Below are positions 1 through 9,650 of a stretch of 64,000 nt of DNA, piece after piece; positions within the stretch are counted from its first letter, which is position 1, and every line of letters starts with the position of its first letter. Origin of the DNA: Brachionus rotundiformis (taxonomy: Eukaryota > Rotifera > Eurotatoria > Ploima > Brachionidae); contig JAESIW010000210.1 in the NCBI GenBank assembly GCA_016802295.1, positions 744,001 to 808,000 of the forward strand. Direction: 5' to 3'. The position numbers were made by a program, and so were the translations under genes. The notes beneath the pieces are model-generated. The model saw nothing but the letters and a program-made list of their open reading frames with translations, made no database searches and had not been told where the DNA came from.

Positions 1-1328
1 AAATTAGCACCTGTGCATTTATTGGTAACAATTGCGTTGCTTAGTGCAATTAAGCCTTTTAAAACTAAAGTAAAATGTTTTTTATAATCGTTGCTTGGGG
101 TAGCAAAGCTAACGCTTCTGGTAACATCGGTAGTGCCACACAAATATTGGCTACCGCAATCTAACAGTAAATAATCATTAGAGGTTAGGTTTTTGCAGGT
201 AGATTGCGTAGCACGGTAATGCACTATGGCTCCGTTACCATTAATACCTACTATTGCCGGAAAGCTTTCTTGCGTGTATAAATTGGGTTGTAGTTGTTGT
301 TTTATGTTAATTAGTTCTTGCTCTATAGATAGTTCGGTAAAACTACTAGGGTTGGCGTGTACTTTGTATAACAATTTAGTTAAAGCTATGCCGTCTAGCA
401 CGTGGGCGTGTTTAATGTTGGCAATTTCAACTTCATTTTTTTGGGCTTTTAGGTTAATAATGGGGTCTTGAGTAATTTGCACAGTGTTGTTATTGGCCAC
501 CAACAAATTATAATGATACATAGAAGCCTGATAACCAATACCAACATGTTGTTTAACAATTTTATTTAAATAATCGTTTAATGTGTTAATATCTGCAAAA
601 TTTATATTAAGCTGCTGCTTAGCTTGTTGAGTAACCGCATTAGCATAACAAAACAAAGTTACCTGTGCGGTGTTGGTTATGTATAAACAACTTAATAAAT
701 ATGGGTTGTATTCTACATCGTTGGCTCTAATATTTAATAACCAACAAATGCTTGGTAAATCTGCAACAAAAAAACCTTGCATATTATTTTTATTTAAATA
801 GTTGGTTACTAAATTAATTTTATCGGTATAATCTAGCCCACTATATTGCTGGCTAAACATAGTTATAACAGAAGGCGTAAAAGTAGGACGATTATGCCAC
901 ACTGTATCTATTAAATTGTTATCTATGCCAATAAAAGTGCAATTAACTTGGGTTAGCATAGCTTGTAGCCTTTTGTATAACGCAATAGATGTAATGGTGT
1001 TAATGCAAGCTAACTTACCGTTGGCTGGTAGGTTGGTTTGCAAAAAGTTTATAATATTTTCTTGGTTGTAGTCTAGTATGGTAAAATCTGCAGAATTTAC
1101 CTGATTATTTGCCTGAATAGTGTACCTACCATCTACAAAAATAGCGGCGGTGTTTTCTAACACTATGCACAGTGCGGTAGAGCCAGAAAAATTAGTTAAA
1201 AACTTTATTCTTTCGTTGTGTTTTGGTACGTATTCGTTATTAAATTCGTCGTCTGTAGAAAAAACTAAACCGTTAATGTGGTTTGCACTAAGCAACTGCT
1301 GTAGATTTTGTAGATTATTGTTTACCAT
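1..1328 (-). CDS. pepP: Xaa-Pro aminopeptidase (M24B), partial at left edge
   Basis: The gene starts at the ATG whose first base is 1328 and runs off the left edge, so about 442 codons are visible. The product should be a cytoplasmic aminopeptidase P, a dinuclear metal enzyme that removes the residue before proline from peptides. Visible are the two creatinase-like N-terminal subdomains (roughly residues 1-290), with FVDGRYTIQ in the first, and then the start of the pita-bread catalytic domain: VGINGNGAIVHYRA followed by DCGSQYLCGTTDVTRS, which carries the first two metal-binding aspartates. The remaining metal ligands lie beyond the window. The alphaproteobacterial form is usually about 600 residues, which fits the missing portion. 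Confidence 0.9.
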   Translation of the reverse strand, partial: MVNNNLQNLQQLLSANHINGLVFSTDDEFNNEYVPKHNERIKFLTNFSGSTALCIVLENTAAIFVDGRYTIQANNQVNSADFTILDYNQENIINFLQTNLPANGKLACINTITSIALYKRLQAMLTQVNCTFIGIDNNLIDTVWHNRPTFTPSVITMFSQQYSGLDYTDKINLVTNYLNKNNMQGFFVADLPSICWLLNIRANDVEYNPYLLSCLYITNTAQVTLFCYANAVTQQAKQQLNINFADINTLNDYLNKIVKQHVGIGYQASMYHYNLLVANNNTVQITQDPIINLKAQKNEVEIANIKHAHVLDGIALTKLLYKVHANPSSFTELSIEQELINIKQQLQPNLYTQESFPAIVGINGNGAIVHYRATQSTCKNLTSNDYLLLDCGSQYLCGTTDVTRSVSFATPSNDYKKHFTLVLKGLIALSNAIVTNKCTGAN

Positions 1329-1425
1329 AATAGCCTTTTTTGTAAAATGTTTTGTATAAATTTGATATTATGCTATATAATATAATTATACTGTTAATTA
1401 TAATATTTTTATTGTATAAAGTAAA

Positions 1426-1548
1426 ATGCAAAAACTTACTATTTTTTTTATTGGTCTACTAATGCTAACCAACGGCTGTGGCAATAGTACATCTAACGTT
1501 AAACCTAAGGATTTTCCTAGCACACAGTATCCGCAAAGCAAGTATTAG
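1426..1548 (+). CDS. Small LptM-like lipoprotein (40 aa)
   Basis: A 40-residue ORF starting at ATG 1426. It has a charged start (MQK), a hydrophobic stretch and then LTNGCGN, a plausible lipobox with cysteine 18 followed by glycine. The tail is rich in Pro, Tyr and Lys (KPKDFPSTQYPQSKY). Small lipoproteins of the LptM/YifL type, which assist assembly of the LptD LPS translocon, have the same build: lipobox, CG, then a short Pro/Tyr-rich tail. It stands alone, divergent from pepP and 130 bases before gyrB. The lipoprotein call is fairly safe; the LptM assignment is inference from the pattern. Confidence 0.6.
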   Translation: MQKLTIFFIGLLMLTNGCGNSTSNVKPKDFPSTQYPQSKY

Positions 1549-1678
1549 GTTGGTAAATATTTAATAGACTTTAATCATACACTGTGTTAAAATAAATAGA
1601 TATTAAGTTTAATTTGTAAAAAATCATAAAAACATCATATTGTTATCTAAATCAACAAAATTAAGGGTAAAATAATAA

Positions 1679-4108
1679 ATGTCTAACGAAATAAACAATA
1701 ACAACTACGACTCATCCTCTATTAAAGTATTAAAAGGGTTAGATGCTGTTAGAAAGCGTCCGGGTATGTATATTGGTGATACAGACGATGGTTCTGGCTT
1801 ACACCACATGGTATACGAAGTTGTTGATAACGCAATAGATGAAGCCCTTGCAGGACACTGCGATACCGTTAAAGTAATTTTAAATGCCAATGGCTCGGTT
1901 ACGGTTTCGGATAACGGCAGAGGGATACCCGTGGATATTCATAAAGAAGAAGGAATATCGGCCGCCGAAGTTATTATGACACAACTACACGCCGGCGGTA
2001 AGTTTGACCAAAACTCGTACAAAGTTTCTGGTGGTTTGCATGGCGTTGGTGTTTCTGTGGTAAATGCATTAAGCGATATACTAGATTTAAATATTTACCG
2101 CCAAGGCAAGCACTACTTTGTGCAATTTAATTTAGGCGTACCTGTAGAGCCACTTAAGTTAATTGGCGATGCCCCTTTAGATGAAAATGGCAACCCTGCA
2201 AAAGGTACCGTGGTAACTTTTTTACCTTCGCCAACTATATTTACAACCATAGAATTTAGCTTTAAAACCCTAGAAAAACGTTTAAAAGAATTAGCGTTTT
2301 TAAATTCTAATGTAAAATTAGAGCTTATAGACAACCGCACATCAGAAGTGGTAAAGTCTTTAATGCATTACAAAGGAGGTATTGGCGAATTTGTAAAGTA
2401 TATGGATAGAGCTAAAAACTCTATTCAAAAAGAGCCAATATACTTTAAAGTGCAAAAAGACAACATAGCCGTAGAAGTAGCATTACAATGGAACGATAGC
2501 TACAACGAAAACACGTTATGCTTTACTAATAATATTCCGCAAAAAGATGGCGGAACGCATTTAGCTGGGTTTAGGTCTGCTTTAACCAGAACCATTAACG
2601 TGCAAATGAATACTTTTAACACCAATAAAAAAACCAAAGTAGAAATTACAGGAGACGACGCCAGAGAAGGCCTAACTTGTATAATTTCGGTTAAAGTGCC
2701 AGACCCTAAGTTTTCTTCGCAAACTAAAGATAAACTTGTTTCTTCTGAAGTAAGACCCGTGGTAGAAGGCGTGGTAAACGAAAAACTAGCACAATGGTTT
2801 GAAGAAAACCCACAAGAAGTAAAAAATGTTTTAAATAAAATTATTGAAGCAGCTACCGCCAGAGACGCAGCACGCAGAGCCAGAGAGCTAACCCGCAAAA
2901 AAACATCGCTAGACCCTGCTAATTTACCAGGTAAGTTGGCAAATTGTTCGGAAAAAGACCCTAGCGTTTGCGAATTATTTTTAGTAGAAGGAGACTCGGC
3001 AGGCGGATCTGCAAAACAAGGCAGAAACCGTAGAAACCAAGCAGTATTACCTTTACGTGGTAAAATTTTAAATGTAGAAAAAGCCAGATTTGATAAAGTT
3101 ATTTCATCTACCGAAGTTGGTACTTTAATTACCGCACTAGGAACCAGCATTGGTAAAGAAGAATTTGATATTGAAAAGTGTAAATATCATAAAATTATTA
3201 TTATGACAGACGCCGACGTAGACGGTAGCCACATTAGAACCCTACTATTAACGTTTTTTTACAGACAAATGCCTCAGTTAATAGAAAAAGGTTATATTTA
3301 TGTTGCACAGCCTCCGTTGTTTAAAACTAAAAAAGGTAGTTCGGAAGTTTACCATAAAAACCAAGAAGAATTAGAGCAGTTTTTACTAAATAGTTTATTA
3401 AGCGAAAATTTTGTAGCAGAGCTTTCTAACCAAACTATTACATCTAAAGAGCTAGGCTTAATAACCACCGTAGCAAAACAAGCTAATAAATATATTTACG
3501 ATATGGATAAATATAATTTACCTAGCTTTATTTTAGAAACCCTTGCCGTTGCAGGATTATACAACAAATTAGCTACAGAAATTACGCCAGAAGCCTTAGA
3601 AAATTTACAAAATATACTTAACCACAACGAAACTAAATTTAACAAGCTATGGCAAGTTACCATACAAGACGACGCCTTAGTAGTACAAAAAAATCAACGT
3701 GGTGTTTTAGAGCAATATAAAATTGCCAATAACGTGCTAATGTGTAGCGAAGCAAAAAAGCTAGCCGGCTTGCAAGAAGAACTAAAGCAATACTTTGCTT
3801 TTAACAATAAAGTACAATTAAAAGACGGCGTGCTAGATTTTTCTGGCCCTAGTAGTTTTTTAGCCAGTGCTTTTGAATACGCTAAAAAAGGTATTTATTT
3901 GCAACGTTACAAAGGCTTAGGCGAAATGAACCCAGAGCAACTATGGGAAACTACGCTAGACCCTAACGCCAGAACGTTAATTCAAATTACCGCCGATGAT
4001 ATAGAAGAAGCCAATGATATTTTTTCTACTTTAATGGGCGATGTAGTAGAACCAAGAAGAGATTTTATTCAACAAAATGCTTTAAATGTTAAAAATTTAG
4101 ATATTTAA
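1679..4108 (+). CDS. gyrB: DNA gyrase subunit B
   Basis: Full-length GyrB of 809 residues, the ATPase and DNA-relaying subunit of the type II topoisomerase that introduces negative supercoils together with GyrA. The GHKL ATPase domain comes first (VLKGLDAVRKRPGMYIG; EVVDNAIDEAL; DNGRGIP; GGLHGVGVSVVNALS), then the transducer, then the Toprim domain (FLVEGDSAGGSAKQGR and IIMTDADVDGSHIRTL), and finally the YKGLGEMNPEQLWETT segment. GyrB rather than ParE is favoured by QGRNRRNQAVLPLRGKILNVE and by the overall length, typical of alphaproteobacteria. The next gene, ccrM, follows 35 bases later on the same strand. Confidence 0.98.
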   Translation: MSNEINNNNYDSSSIKVLKGLDAVRKRPGMYIGDTDDGSGLHHMVYEVVDNAIDEALAGHCDTVKVILNANGSVTVSDNGRGIPVDIHKEEGISAAEVIMTQLHAGGKFDQNSYKVSGGLHGVGVSVVNALSDILDLNIYRQGKHYFVQFNLGVPVEPLKLIGDAPLDENGNPAKGTVVTFLPSPTIFTTIEFSFKTLEKRLKELAFLNSNVKLELIDNRTSEVVKSLMHYKGGIGEFVKYMDRAKNSIQKEPIYFKVQKDNIAVEVALQWNDSYNENTLCFTNNIPQKDGGTHLAGFRSALTRTINVQMNTFNTNKKTKVEITGDDAREGLTCIISVKVPDPKFSSQTKDKLVSSEVRPVVEGVVNEKLAQWFEENPQEVKNVLNKIIEAATARDAARRARELTRKKTSLDPANLPGKLANCSEKDPSVCELFLVEGDSAGGSAKQGRNRRNQAVLPLRGKILNVEKARFDKVISSTEVGTLITALGTSIGKEEFDIEKCKYHKIIIMTDADVDGSHIRTLLLTFFYRQMPQLIEKGYIYVAQPPLFKTKKGSSEVYHKNQEELEQFLLNSLLSENFVAELSNQTITSKELGLITTVAKQANKYIYDMDKYNLPSFILETLAVAGLYNKLATEITPEALENLQNILNHNETKFNKLWQVTIQDDALVVQKNQRGVLEQYKIANNVLMCSEAKKLAGLQEELKQYFAFNNKVQLKDGVLDFSGPSSFLASAFEYAKKGIYLQRYKGLGEMNPEQLWETTLDPNARTLIQITADDIEEANDIFSTLMGDVVEPRRDFIQQNALNVKNLDI

Positions 4109-4143
4109 GCTTAATAGTAATAAAAGGTGTTTAGCTAATAAAA

Positions 4144-5211
4144 ATGGTTTTAAATAGCATAATTTGTGGTAATTGCATAACAGAGTTAACTAAAATTGCT
4201 AGCAATTCTGTAGATTTAATTTTTGCAGACCCACCATATTTTATGCAAACATCTGGCACTTTAATGCGTGCAGACGGCAACCCTTTTAGTGGCACCAACG
4301 ATACTTGGGATAAATTTAACAATTACTTTGATTATGATACCTTTACCACAAAATGGCTAACCCAATGTAAAAGAGTATTAAAAGAAAATGGATGTATTTG
4401 GGTTATTGGTTCTTTTCATAATATTTACCGCATTGGCTATATTATGCAAAACTTAGGTTTTTGGGTTGTTAACGATGTAATTTGGCACAAAAACAATCCA
4501 GTGCCTAATTTTATGGGCACAAGGCTTACCAATGCATCTGAAACTATGCTATGGTGTGCTAAAAGTAAAAACAGCAAATACACTTTTAACTACAAATTAC
4601 TAAAGCAATTAAATAATAGCAAGCAAAAAACCAGTGTGTGGCAGTTTCCGGTTTGTAGCGGTAAAGAACGCATAAAAGATATTAACGGTAAAAAAGCTCA
4701 TAATACTCAAAAACCTTTAGATTTATTAAAAATGGTTTTGCTAACCAATAGCAACACTAACGATACCGTGCTAGATCCATTTTTTGGCACAGGCACCACC
4801 GGCGTGGCCGCAAAACAACTTAAACGTAACTTTATAGGTATAGAGCAAAACCCAACTTATGTTGCCTTAGCCAACAATCGTATTAACACATGCACTATAG
4901 ATACAACCTTAGCCAATTTAAGCGAACCCGTTAAAGTTAACCAGCGTACATCTTTATTACAATTAATACAAAGCAACTTACTAACTGCTAGCTACTTAAC
5001 TAACAAACAAGCCTCGGTTAAGCATGTTATAACGCCATCTGGTAAATTGTTGCACAACAATACCGAAGTTTCTATACATAAACTAGCGGCTACCTATTTA
5101 AATAAAACTAGCCACAACGGTTGGTTATATTGGTACGCCCCTAAAAACAATACACTGGTCAGTATTAACGATTTACGCCAACAGTATTATTTAAAACAAA
5201 ACATTATATAA
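4144..5211 (+). CDS. ccrM: CcrM-type adenine-N6 DNA methyltransferase
   Basis: A beta-class N6-adenine methyltransferase of 355 residues. The catalytic motif (FADPPYFMQ, near residue 30) precedes the SAM-binding motif (DPFFGTGTTGVAAKQL, near residue 215), the order that defines the class. The last 90 residues, ending in GWLYWYAPKNNTLVSINDLR, match the C-terminal RAMA-type extension of CcrM. In alphaproteobacteria CcrM methylates GANTC and couples gene expression to chromosome replication; the recognition site here is assumed from the family. No restriction enzyme gene is nearby, which supports an orphan regulatory methylase. Confidence 0.92.
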   Translation: MVLNSIICGNCITELTKIASNSVDLIFADPPYFMQTSGTLMRADGNPFSGTNDTWDKFNNYFDYDTFTTKWLTQCKRVLKENGCIWVIGSFHNIYRIGYIMQNLGFWVVNDVIWHKNNPVPNFMGTRLTNASETMLWCAKSKNSKYTFNYKLLKQLNNSKQKTSVWQFPVCSGKERIKDINGKKAHNTQKPLDLLKMVLLTNSNTNDTVLDPFFGTGTTGVAAKQLKRNFIGIEQNPTYVALANNRINTCTIDTTLANLSEPVKVNQRTSLLQLIQSNLLTASYLTNKQASVKHVITPSGKLLHNNTEVSIHKLAATYLNKTSHNGWLYWYAPKNNTLVSINDLRQQYYLKQNII

Positions 5212-5234
5212 GTTAACTTAAGGAAAAAAGCCAT

Positions 5235-5768
5235 ATGTTTAAACTACTACCTATTGTATTTGTAACCATTTTTTTAGCATCTTGCGCTAGTAATAGTAAT
5301 TTTGTAGATGTTGCCAAACCCAGTTATGCTAACAATAAAATTTTAGCAGATTTTACTAAACAAATAGTATTTAAAGATTGGTACTTACTTAGCAATAATA
5401 ACAAGCAATGTGCTTTGGTTTCTTATCCTAGTAGTTCGTACGGAGATTACGTTAACCGCCAAATTCATTATTTTTACATAACCTACAACAAAACCAAAAG
5501 AAAATACGAAATTGCCGTAATTGGCGGAGCAGACTACCAAGCTAATGATTTTGCATCGGTAAAAATAGAAGATTACGTGTTTATGTTTCCTACTATAAAC
5601 AACCAAGCATGGAGCAACAACGAAAGCCTAATTATAACCTTATTAACAGAATCTAAAAATTTATGGTTTTTTGTAGAAAGCAACTTTAATAACGCTAAAG
5701 TAACCGATAAATATTCGTTAAAAGGCTTTGGTAATGCTATAAAATCGTTTAATAAATTTTGTATGTAA
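5235..5768 (+). CDS. IalB-like lipoprotein
   Basis: 177 residues with a classic lipoprotein signal (FLASC, cysteine 17), so it should be membrane anchored and periplasmic. The body reads FKDWYLLS...CALVSYPSS near residues 50-70 and ends DKYSLKGFGNAIKSFNKFC. This W...C opening and SL-x-GF-xxA-xxxx-C ending are the signature I associate with the invasion-associated locus B (IalB) family, common in alphaproteobacteria and of largely unknown function. An AAGGA ribosome site precedes the ATG, 24 bases after ccrM. Confidence 0.7.
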   Translation: MFKLLPIVFVTIFLASCASNSNFVDVAKPSYANNKILADFTKQIVFKDWYLLSNNNKQCALVSYPSSSYGDYVNRQIHYFYITYNKTKRKYEIAVIGGADYQANDFASVKIEDYVFMFPTINNQAWSNNESLIITLLTESKNLWFFVESNFNNAKVTDKYSLKGFGNAIKSFNKFCM

Positions 5769-5858
5769 GCACTTGTATATAAAAAACATTGCTAATTATA
5801 AAAAATATAATAGTATATTGTTTGTAGTTAAAAATAAATACCAATTTACCGAGGTGCA

Positions 5859-7007
5859 ATGCTAAACAACAAAATTAAAACTTTTTTACAAAACAACCCT
5901 ACTTTGCAAACTCCTTTTGTAATTATAGACCTAGAAACTGTAAAGCAAAAATATACAGAGTTTACAAATACTTTTAACAATATACAAGTATTTTACGCTA
6001 TAAAGTGTAATCCTGCGGTAGAAATTGTAAATTTACTACATAATTTAGGTAGTAGTTTTGATGTAGCATCTATAGAAGAAGTAGACATTTGCTTAAGCTT
6101 AGGCGTACCCGCTAGCAAGCTTTCTTGGGGTAGCACAATAAAAAAGGCCGAATTAATTAAAAAAGCTTTTAACAAAGGCGTAAATATTTTTGCTTTTGAT
6201 AGCGAAGAAGAATTAATAAAAATAGCACAAAACGCACCTGCAAGCAAAGTATACTGCCGTATAGCAGTGCATAACAAAAATGCAATGTGGCCTTTGGCTG
6301 GCAAATTTGGTTGTTCTACCGAAATGGCGTATAATTTATTAGCAGAAGCTAAAAAACTTAATTTGCAACCTTTTGGGGTTTCTTTTCATGTTGGTAGCCA
6401 ACAAATAGACCCAGAACCTTGGGTAGATGCTATTAACTCTGCTGGGCAAATTTTTAGCCACTTAAAACAAAATTTTAATATAGACCTAGAAATGCTAAAT
6501 ATTGGCGGTGGCTATCCGGCGTATGGTTATACCACGCCATCTTTACCACTATCTAAATACAAACAACATATAGAAGAAGCCATAAAAACCGCTTTTGCTA
6601 CACCACCTAAATATATTTTTGCCGAACCCGGTAGATTTATAGTAGCAGACGCCGGCGTTATAAAAAGCACGGTAGTTTTGGTTTCTAAAAAAGACTACAA
6701 CGAAACCAGTAGTTGGGTTTACTTAGATGTTGGCGTTTTTAACGGCTTACCAGAAACCATGGGCGAATGCATAAAATACAGCTTTATTACCAACTACCCT
6801 GCAACAACACCAACAATGCAATGCAATATAGCAGGCCCCACTTGCGATGGTGCAGATGTAATGTATAAAGACCATAAAATTTTATTGCCAGAAACCTTAA
6901 AAAGCGGCGATAGCGTTTATATAGAGTCTGCCGGTGGATATACCACAACCTACGCAAGTGTATGTTTTAACGGCTTTAAACCAATTAAAGATTATTATAT
7001 AAAATAA
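5859..7007 (+). CDS. Ornithine decarboxylase (PLP, alanine-racemase fold)
   Basis: 382 residues of a fold-III PLP decarboxylase. The PLP lysine is in FYAIKCN (Lys49); HVGSQ and LNIGGGYP line the phosphate site; FAEPGRFIV carries the PLP contact; GPTCDGADVM contains the active-site cysteine from the partner subunit. These match the eukaryote-like and alphaproteobacterial ornithine (or ornithine/lysine) decarboxylases, which make putrescine. An arginase gene close by (7488-8423, opposite strand) would supply ornithine, so the pair suggests an arginine-to-putrescine route. Substrate choice between ornithine and lysine cannot be settled by eye. Confidence 0.88.
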   Translation: MLNNKIKTFLQNNPTLQTPFVIIDLETVKQKYTEFTNTFNNIQVFYAIKCNPAVEIVNLLHNLGSSFDVASIEEVDICLSLGVPASKLSWGSTIKKAELIKKAFNKGVNIFAFDSEEELIKIAQNAPASKVYCRIAVHNKNAMWPLAGKFGCSTEMAYNLLAEAKKLNLQPFGVSFHVGSQQIDPEPWVDAINSAGQIFSHLKQNFNIDLEMLNIGGGYPAYGYTTPSLPLSKYKQHIEEAIKTAFATPPKYIFAEPGRFIVADAGVIKSTVVLVSKKDYNETSSWVYLDVGVFNGLPETMGECIKYSFITNYPATTPTMQCNIAGPTCDGADVMYKDHKILLPETLKSGDSVYIESAGGYTTTYASVCFNGFKPIKDYYIK

Positions 7008-7010
7008 TAA

Positions 7011-7478
7011 CTAACCCTTAAAATTAAAATTTTGTAAATCTACTTTAAAAACTATTTTTTTTACGGTTTGCGGAGTGTTGTTAACCATTAAATTAGGCAT
7101 GTGTGCGTTGTTGGTAAAAAATACAGCAAACATATTAGGGGTTAACACATATGGGTTTAAAATAGGTGCACTGTGCACTTTTAAATCTTTTTCTTTATGT
7201 TCGGTTTGTAATTTTACTTGGGTAACATCTGCCGTGGCAATGGTTTCTTCCCCTTGTAATATTACATGTACATCGGTATAGCGGTAGTGGGTTTCCCAAA
7301 TAGCATCTTGGTATTTTTTAGTAGTAAAGCTAGATACCATATAAAACAAATTGTCGCCATTTAAATAATATTTGCCTTCTGCTATATTGCTAAAATTAGT
7401 ATTAGCTATATATTTAAGTAAATTATAAATTGGCAAACCTTGGTAATTGCCAATATTATTTATATTATCAATAATCAT
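7011..7478 (-). CDS. YhcH/YjgK/YiaL family protein (DUF386)
   Basis: 155 residues of the cupin-like YhcH/YjgK/YiaL family. Characteristic are WETHYRYTDVHVILQGEE near the middle, with the histidines that bind metal, and the ending region MFAVFFTNNAHMPNL. In other bacteria members sit in sugar and sialic-acid catabolic operons and are proposed to act on sugar anomers or N-acetyl hexosamines. Here it is the last gene of the minus-strand run pta-ackA-arginase, 9 bases after arginase. A link to the nagA/nagB pair elsewhere in the window is only a thought. Confidence 0.85.
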   Translation of the reverse strand: MIIDNINNIGNYQGLPIYNLLKYIANTNFSNIAEGKYYLNGDNLFYMVSSFTTKKYQDAIWETHYRYTDVHVILQGEETIATADVTQVKLQTEHKEKDLKVHSAPILNPYVLTPNMFAVFFTNNAHMPNLMVNNTPQTVKKIVFKVDLQNFNFKG

Positions 7479-7487
7479 AGTACTGCT

Positions 7488-8423
7488 TTAGGTGTTGTTG
7501 GTGTTAAATGTATGTTGTATAATTTTATTTACTACATTAAAAGTTTTACGCTCTATATCTTTTAATGGGTTGTATTCGGTAATTTCTAGGCCAATAAATT
7601 TTTTATGTTGCCCTATTTTGGCTAATTCGCTATAAATCCATTGTGGGTTAAGCCCGTTAGTGTTTAAGCAACCTGTAGCTGGGGTATACTTAGCATCAAA
7701 CGCATCTACATCTAAAGAAACCCCAAAATGCTTGGTATTAGCAGAAACAATTTCTACCGCCTGTTGCATAATGTTACCAATATTTTTTGCAGTAATATCT
7801 TTGCTATTAAAAATTTTTACATTGTGGCTTTGTAAAAACTCTAGTTCTTCTGGTTCAAAGCTATTGGTACCTATAAAGCACATATTTTGTGGTTTTATTT
7901 TTACATTTATTAAGTTGGTAAATTCTTTAAAGCCGTAGCCCATTAGGGTAGCTACGCTCATACCGTGTAGGTTTTTAGTGGTGCTGGTTGTTGGGTGGTG
8001 GCTATCTAGGTGGCTGTCTATCCAAATTAGCCCTAAATCATCGTTAATACCGTTAACAACGCCACTCCAAACTGGAATAGCATTAGAATGATCGCCAGTT
8101 AAAAATAAATATTTTTGTCTAGAACTTTCTGGGTTGTTGCGGTGCCAATACGCAATATCTACAACTGCATTTACAAAAAATGGTAGTAAATCTTTAGCTA
8201 CGGCTAATTTACTGCGTAAACTATTTTGATGATACATTTTTTTAAAATTTAACACAGGATGCATATTGCCTATAGTGTAGTATAAATCCCACACGCCTAA
8301 TTGCGACCCATACTCGCCGGCACCATTGCCACTTGCCAAGCCGTATACATTTACTTTGTTAACCATATTTACAGATAAATTTACAGCAGATTGCTTGGTA
8401 TTAGCTTTTAAATTTATAGTCAT
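7488..8423 (-). CDS. Arginase/agmatinase family ureohydrolase
   Basis: 311 residues of a binuclear manganese ureohydrolase, likely arginase (arginine to ornithine plus urea). All the metal-ligand motifs are recognisable: TGDHSNAI (first His), WIDSHLDSH (Asp-His-Asp, with the common alanine of DAHxD replaced by serine) and SLDVDAFDAKYTP (two Asp). The region NLHGMSVATLMGYG matches the family's HGMP-like loop. It lies 20 bases after ackA. With ornithine decarboxylase next door it would provide ornithine for polyamine synthesis; agmatinase or formiminoglutamase activity cannot be excluded. Confidence 0.87.
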   Translation of the reverse strand: MTINLKANTKQSAVNLSVNMVNKVNVYGLASGNGAGEYGSQLGVWDLYYTIGNMHPVLNFKKMYHQNSLRSKLAVAKDLLPFFVNAVVDIAYWHRNNPESSRQKYLFLTGDHSNAIPVWSGVVNGINDDLGLIWIDSHLDSHHPTTSTTKNLHGMSVATLMGYGFKEFTNLINVKIKPQNMCFIGTNSFEPEELEFLQSHNVKIFNSKDITAKNIGNIMQQAVEIVSANTKHFGVSLDVDAFDAKYTPATGCLNTNGLNPQWIYSELAKIGQHKKFIGLEITEYNPLKDIERKTFNVVNKIIQHTFNTNNT

Positions 8424-8443
8424 TTTTTTGTACCTTTATTAAA

Positions 8444-9622
8444 TTAAATTAAATTGGCGGTATATTGTGCTATCATTAGTTCTTCGTTTGTAGGAACAAC
8501 CATTACTTTTATTTTAGATGATTCTGTAGAAATTACCATATCATTATTATTATTAGCAATATTATTTACGCTAACGCCTAAAAACTGTAACTGTTGTAAA
8601 GCTTGCTCTCGGCACATTGGCGAATTTTCGCCCACACCTGCGGTAAATACAATAGCATCTACTCCGCCTGCTACTGTTATTAAAGCCCCCATATTTTTAA
8701 CTAAGTTAAAAATAAATACATCCCATGCTTGTTTGCATTGTGGTTTGTCTAGGTTTTGTTGTAAAATTCTAAAATCGTTGGTAAATTTGCTTAACCCTAA
8801 AATACCACTTTTATGATATAGCATGGTTTCTAGCTGTTTAGGCGATAAGTTTTTTTGTGTTAATAAATATAAAATAACGCCTGCATCTATGTTTCCTGGC
8901 CTGGTAGCCATGGTTAGGCCTTCTAATACCGAAAAACCCATAGTAGTGGTTATGCACTTACCCTGTTGCATTACACATAACGAAGCCCCAGAGCCAATAT
9001 GGCACACTAAAGTTTTAGCATTGTATAAATTAACATCTAGTTGTTGTAGTTTGTTAGCAATATAATCGTAAGAAATTCCGTGGGCACCGTAGCGCATTAC
9101 TCCTTCTTTTTCAAACAAGTCGGTATCTATAGAATACATTTTGCTAATTTTACTGGCAGATGTATGAAAAGCGGTATCAAAACAAGCTACCTGTGGCATG
9201 TTGGGTAAAGCTTGCGTAATAACTTGCATAGGCTTTAAATTATGTGGCATATGTAACGGAGCCAAATTAGCAATGCTTTGTAAATAATCTATAACATTGT
9301 TATTAACCAAAACTGGTTGTGTGTTTTTAACGCCACCGTGTACTACTCTGTGCCCTATGGCAATAATATTGTAACTTTTGTTAAAACTAATAACCATATT
9401 TATAACTTCTAAAATAATTTCATCTCTAGATTGGCTTTCTTCGTTAAAAACTTTATGCTCTAGTTGGTTTTTTGTAGCAGAGTCTTTAATATAAAAGCTA
9501 GGCGAATTAGTACCAAAGCCTTCTATTTGCCCGTAAAATACCTCTTGCATATTACTAACTACAAACATTTTAAATTTTAAGCTAGAAGAGCCAGCGTTAA
9601 TAACTAAAATAGAATTTTCCAT
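8444..9622 (-). CDS. ackA: Acetate kinase
   Basis: 392 residues. The enzyme interconverts acetyl phosphate plus ADP and acetate plus ATP in the cytoplasm. The N-terminal phosphate motif ILVINAGSSSLKFKMF, GHRVVHGG, FDTAFH, RYGAHG and the ATP-binding TAGVGENS are all present. I chose the ATG at 9622 over a GTG three codons upstream because AGGTG sits six bases before it. It is 28 bases downstream of pta, the usual partner gene, and leads into arginase and YhcH on the same strand. Confidence 0.96.
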   Translation of the reverse strand: MENSILVINAGSSSLKFKMFVVSNMQEVFYGQIEGFGTNSPSFYIKDSATKNQLEHKVFNEESQSRDEIILEVINMVISFNKSYNIIAIGHRVVHGGVKNTQPVLVNNNVIDYLQSIANLAPLHMPHNLKPMQVITQALPNMPQVACFDTAFHTSASKISKMYSIDTDLFEKEGVMRYGAHGISYDYIANKLQQLDVNLYNAKTLVCHIGSGASLCVMQQGKCITTTMGFSVLEGLTMATRPGNIDAGVILYLLTQKNLSPKQLETMLYHKSGILGLSKFTNDFRILQQNLDKPQCKQAWDVFIFNLVKNMGALITVAGGVDAIVFTAGVGENSPMCREQALQQLQFLGVSVNNIANNNNDMVISTESSKIKVMVVPTNEELMIAQYTANLI

Positions 9623-9650
9623 ACAATACACCTATAATTTAAAATAAAAT

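Noticed and set aside
2500..3150. 216-codon minus-strand frame inside gyrB
   Set aside because: It is an antisense shadow of a conserved coding region without protein motifs of its own.
1679..4108. ParE (topoisomerase IV) instead of GyrB
   Set aside because: Length and the Toprim-adjacent motifs fit GyrB, and the ccrM neighbour is uninformative; nothing favours ParE.
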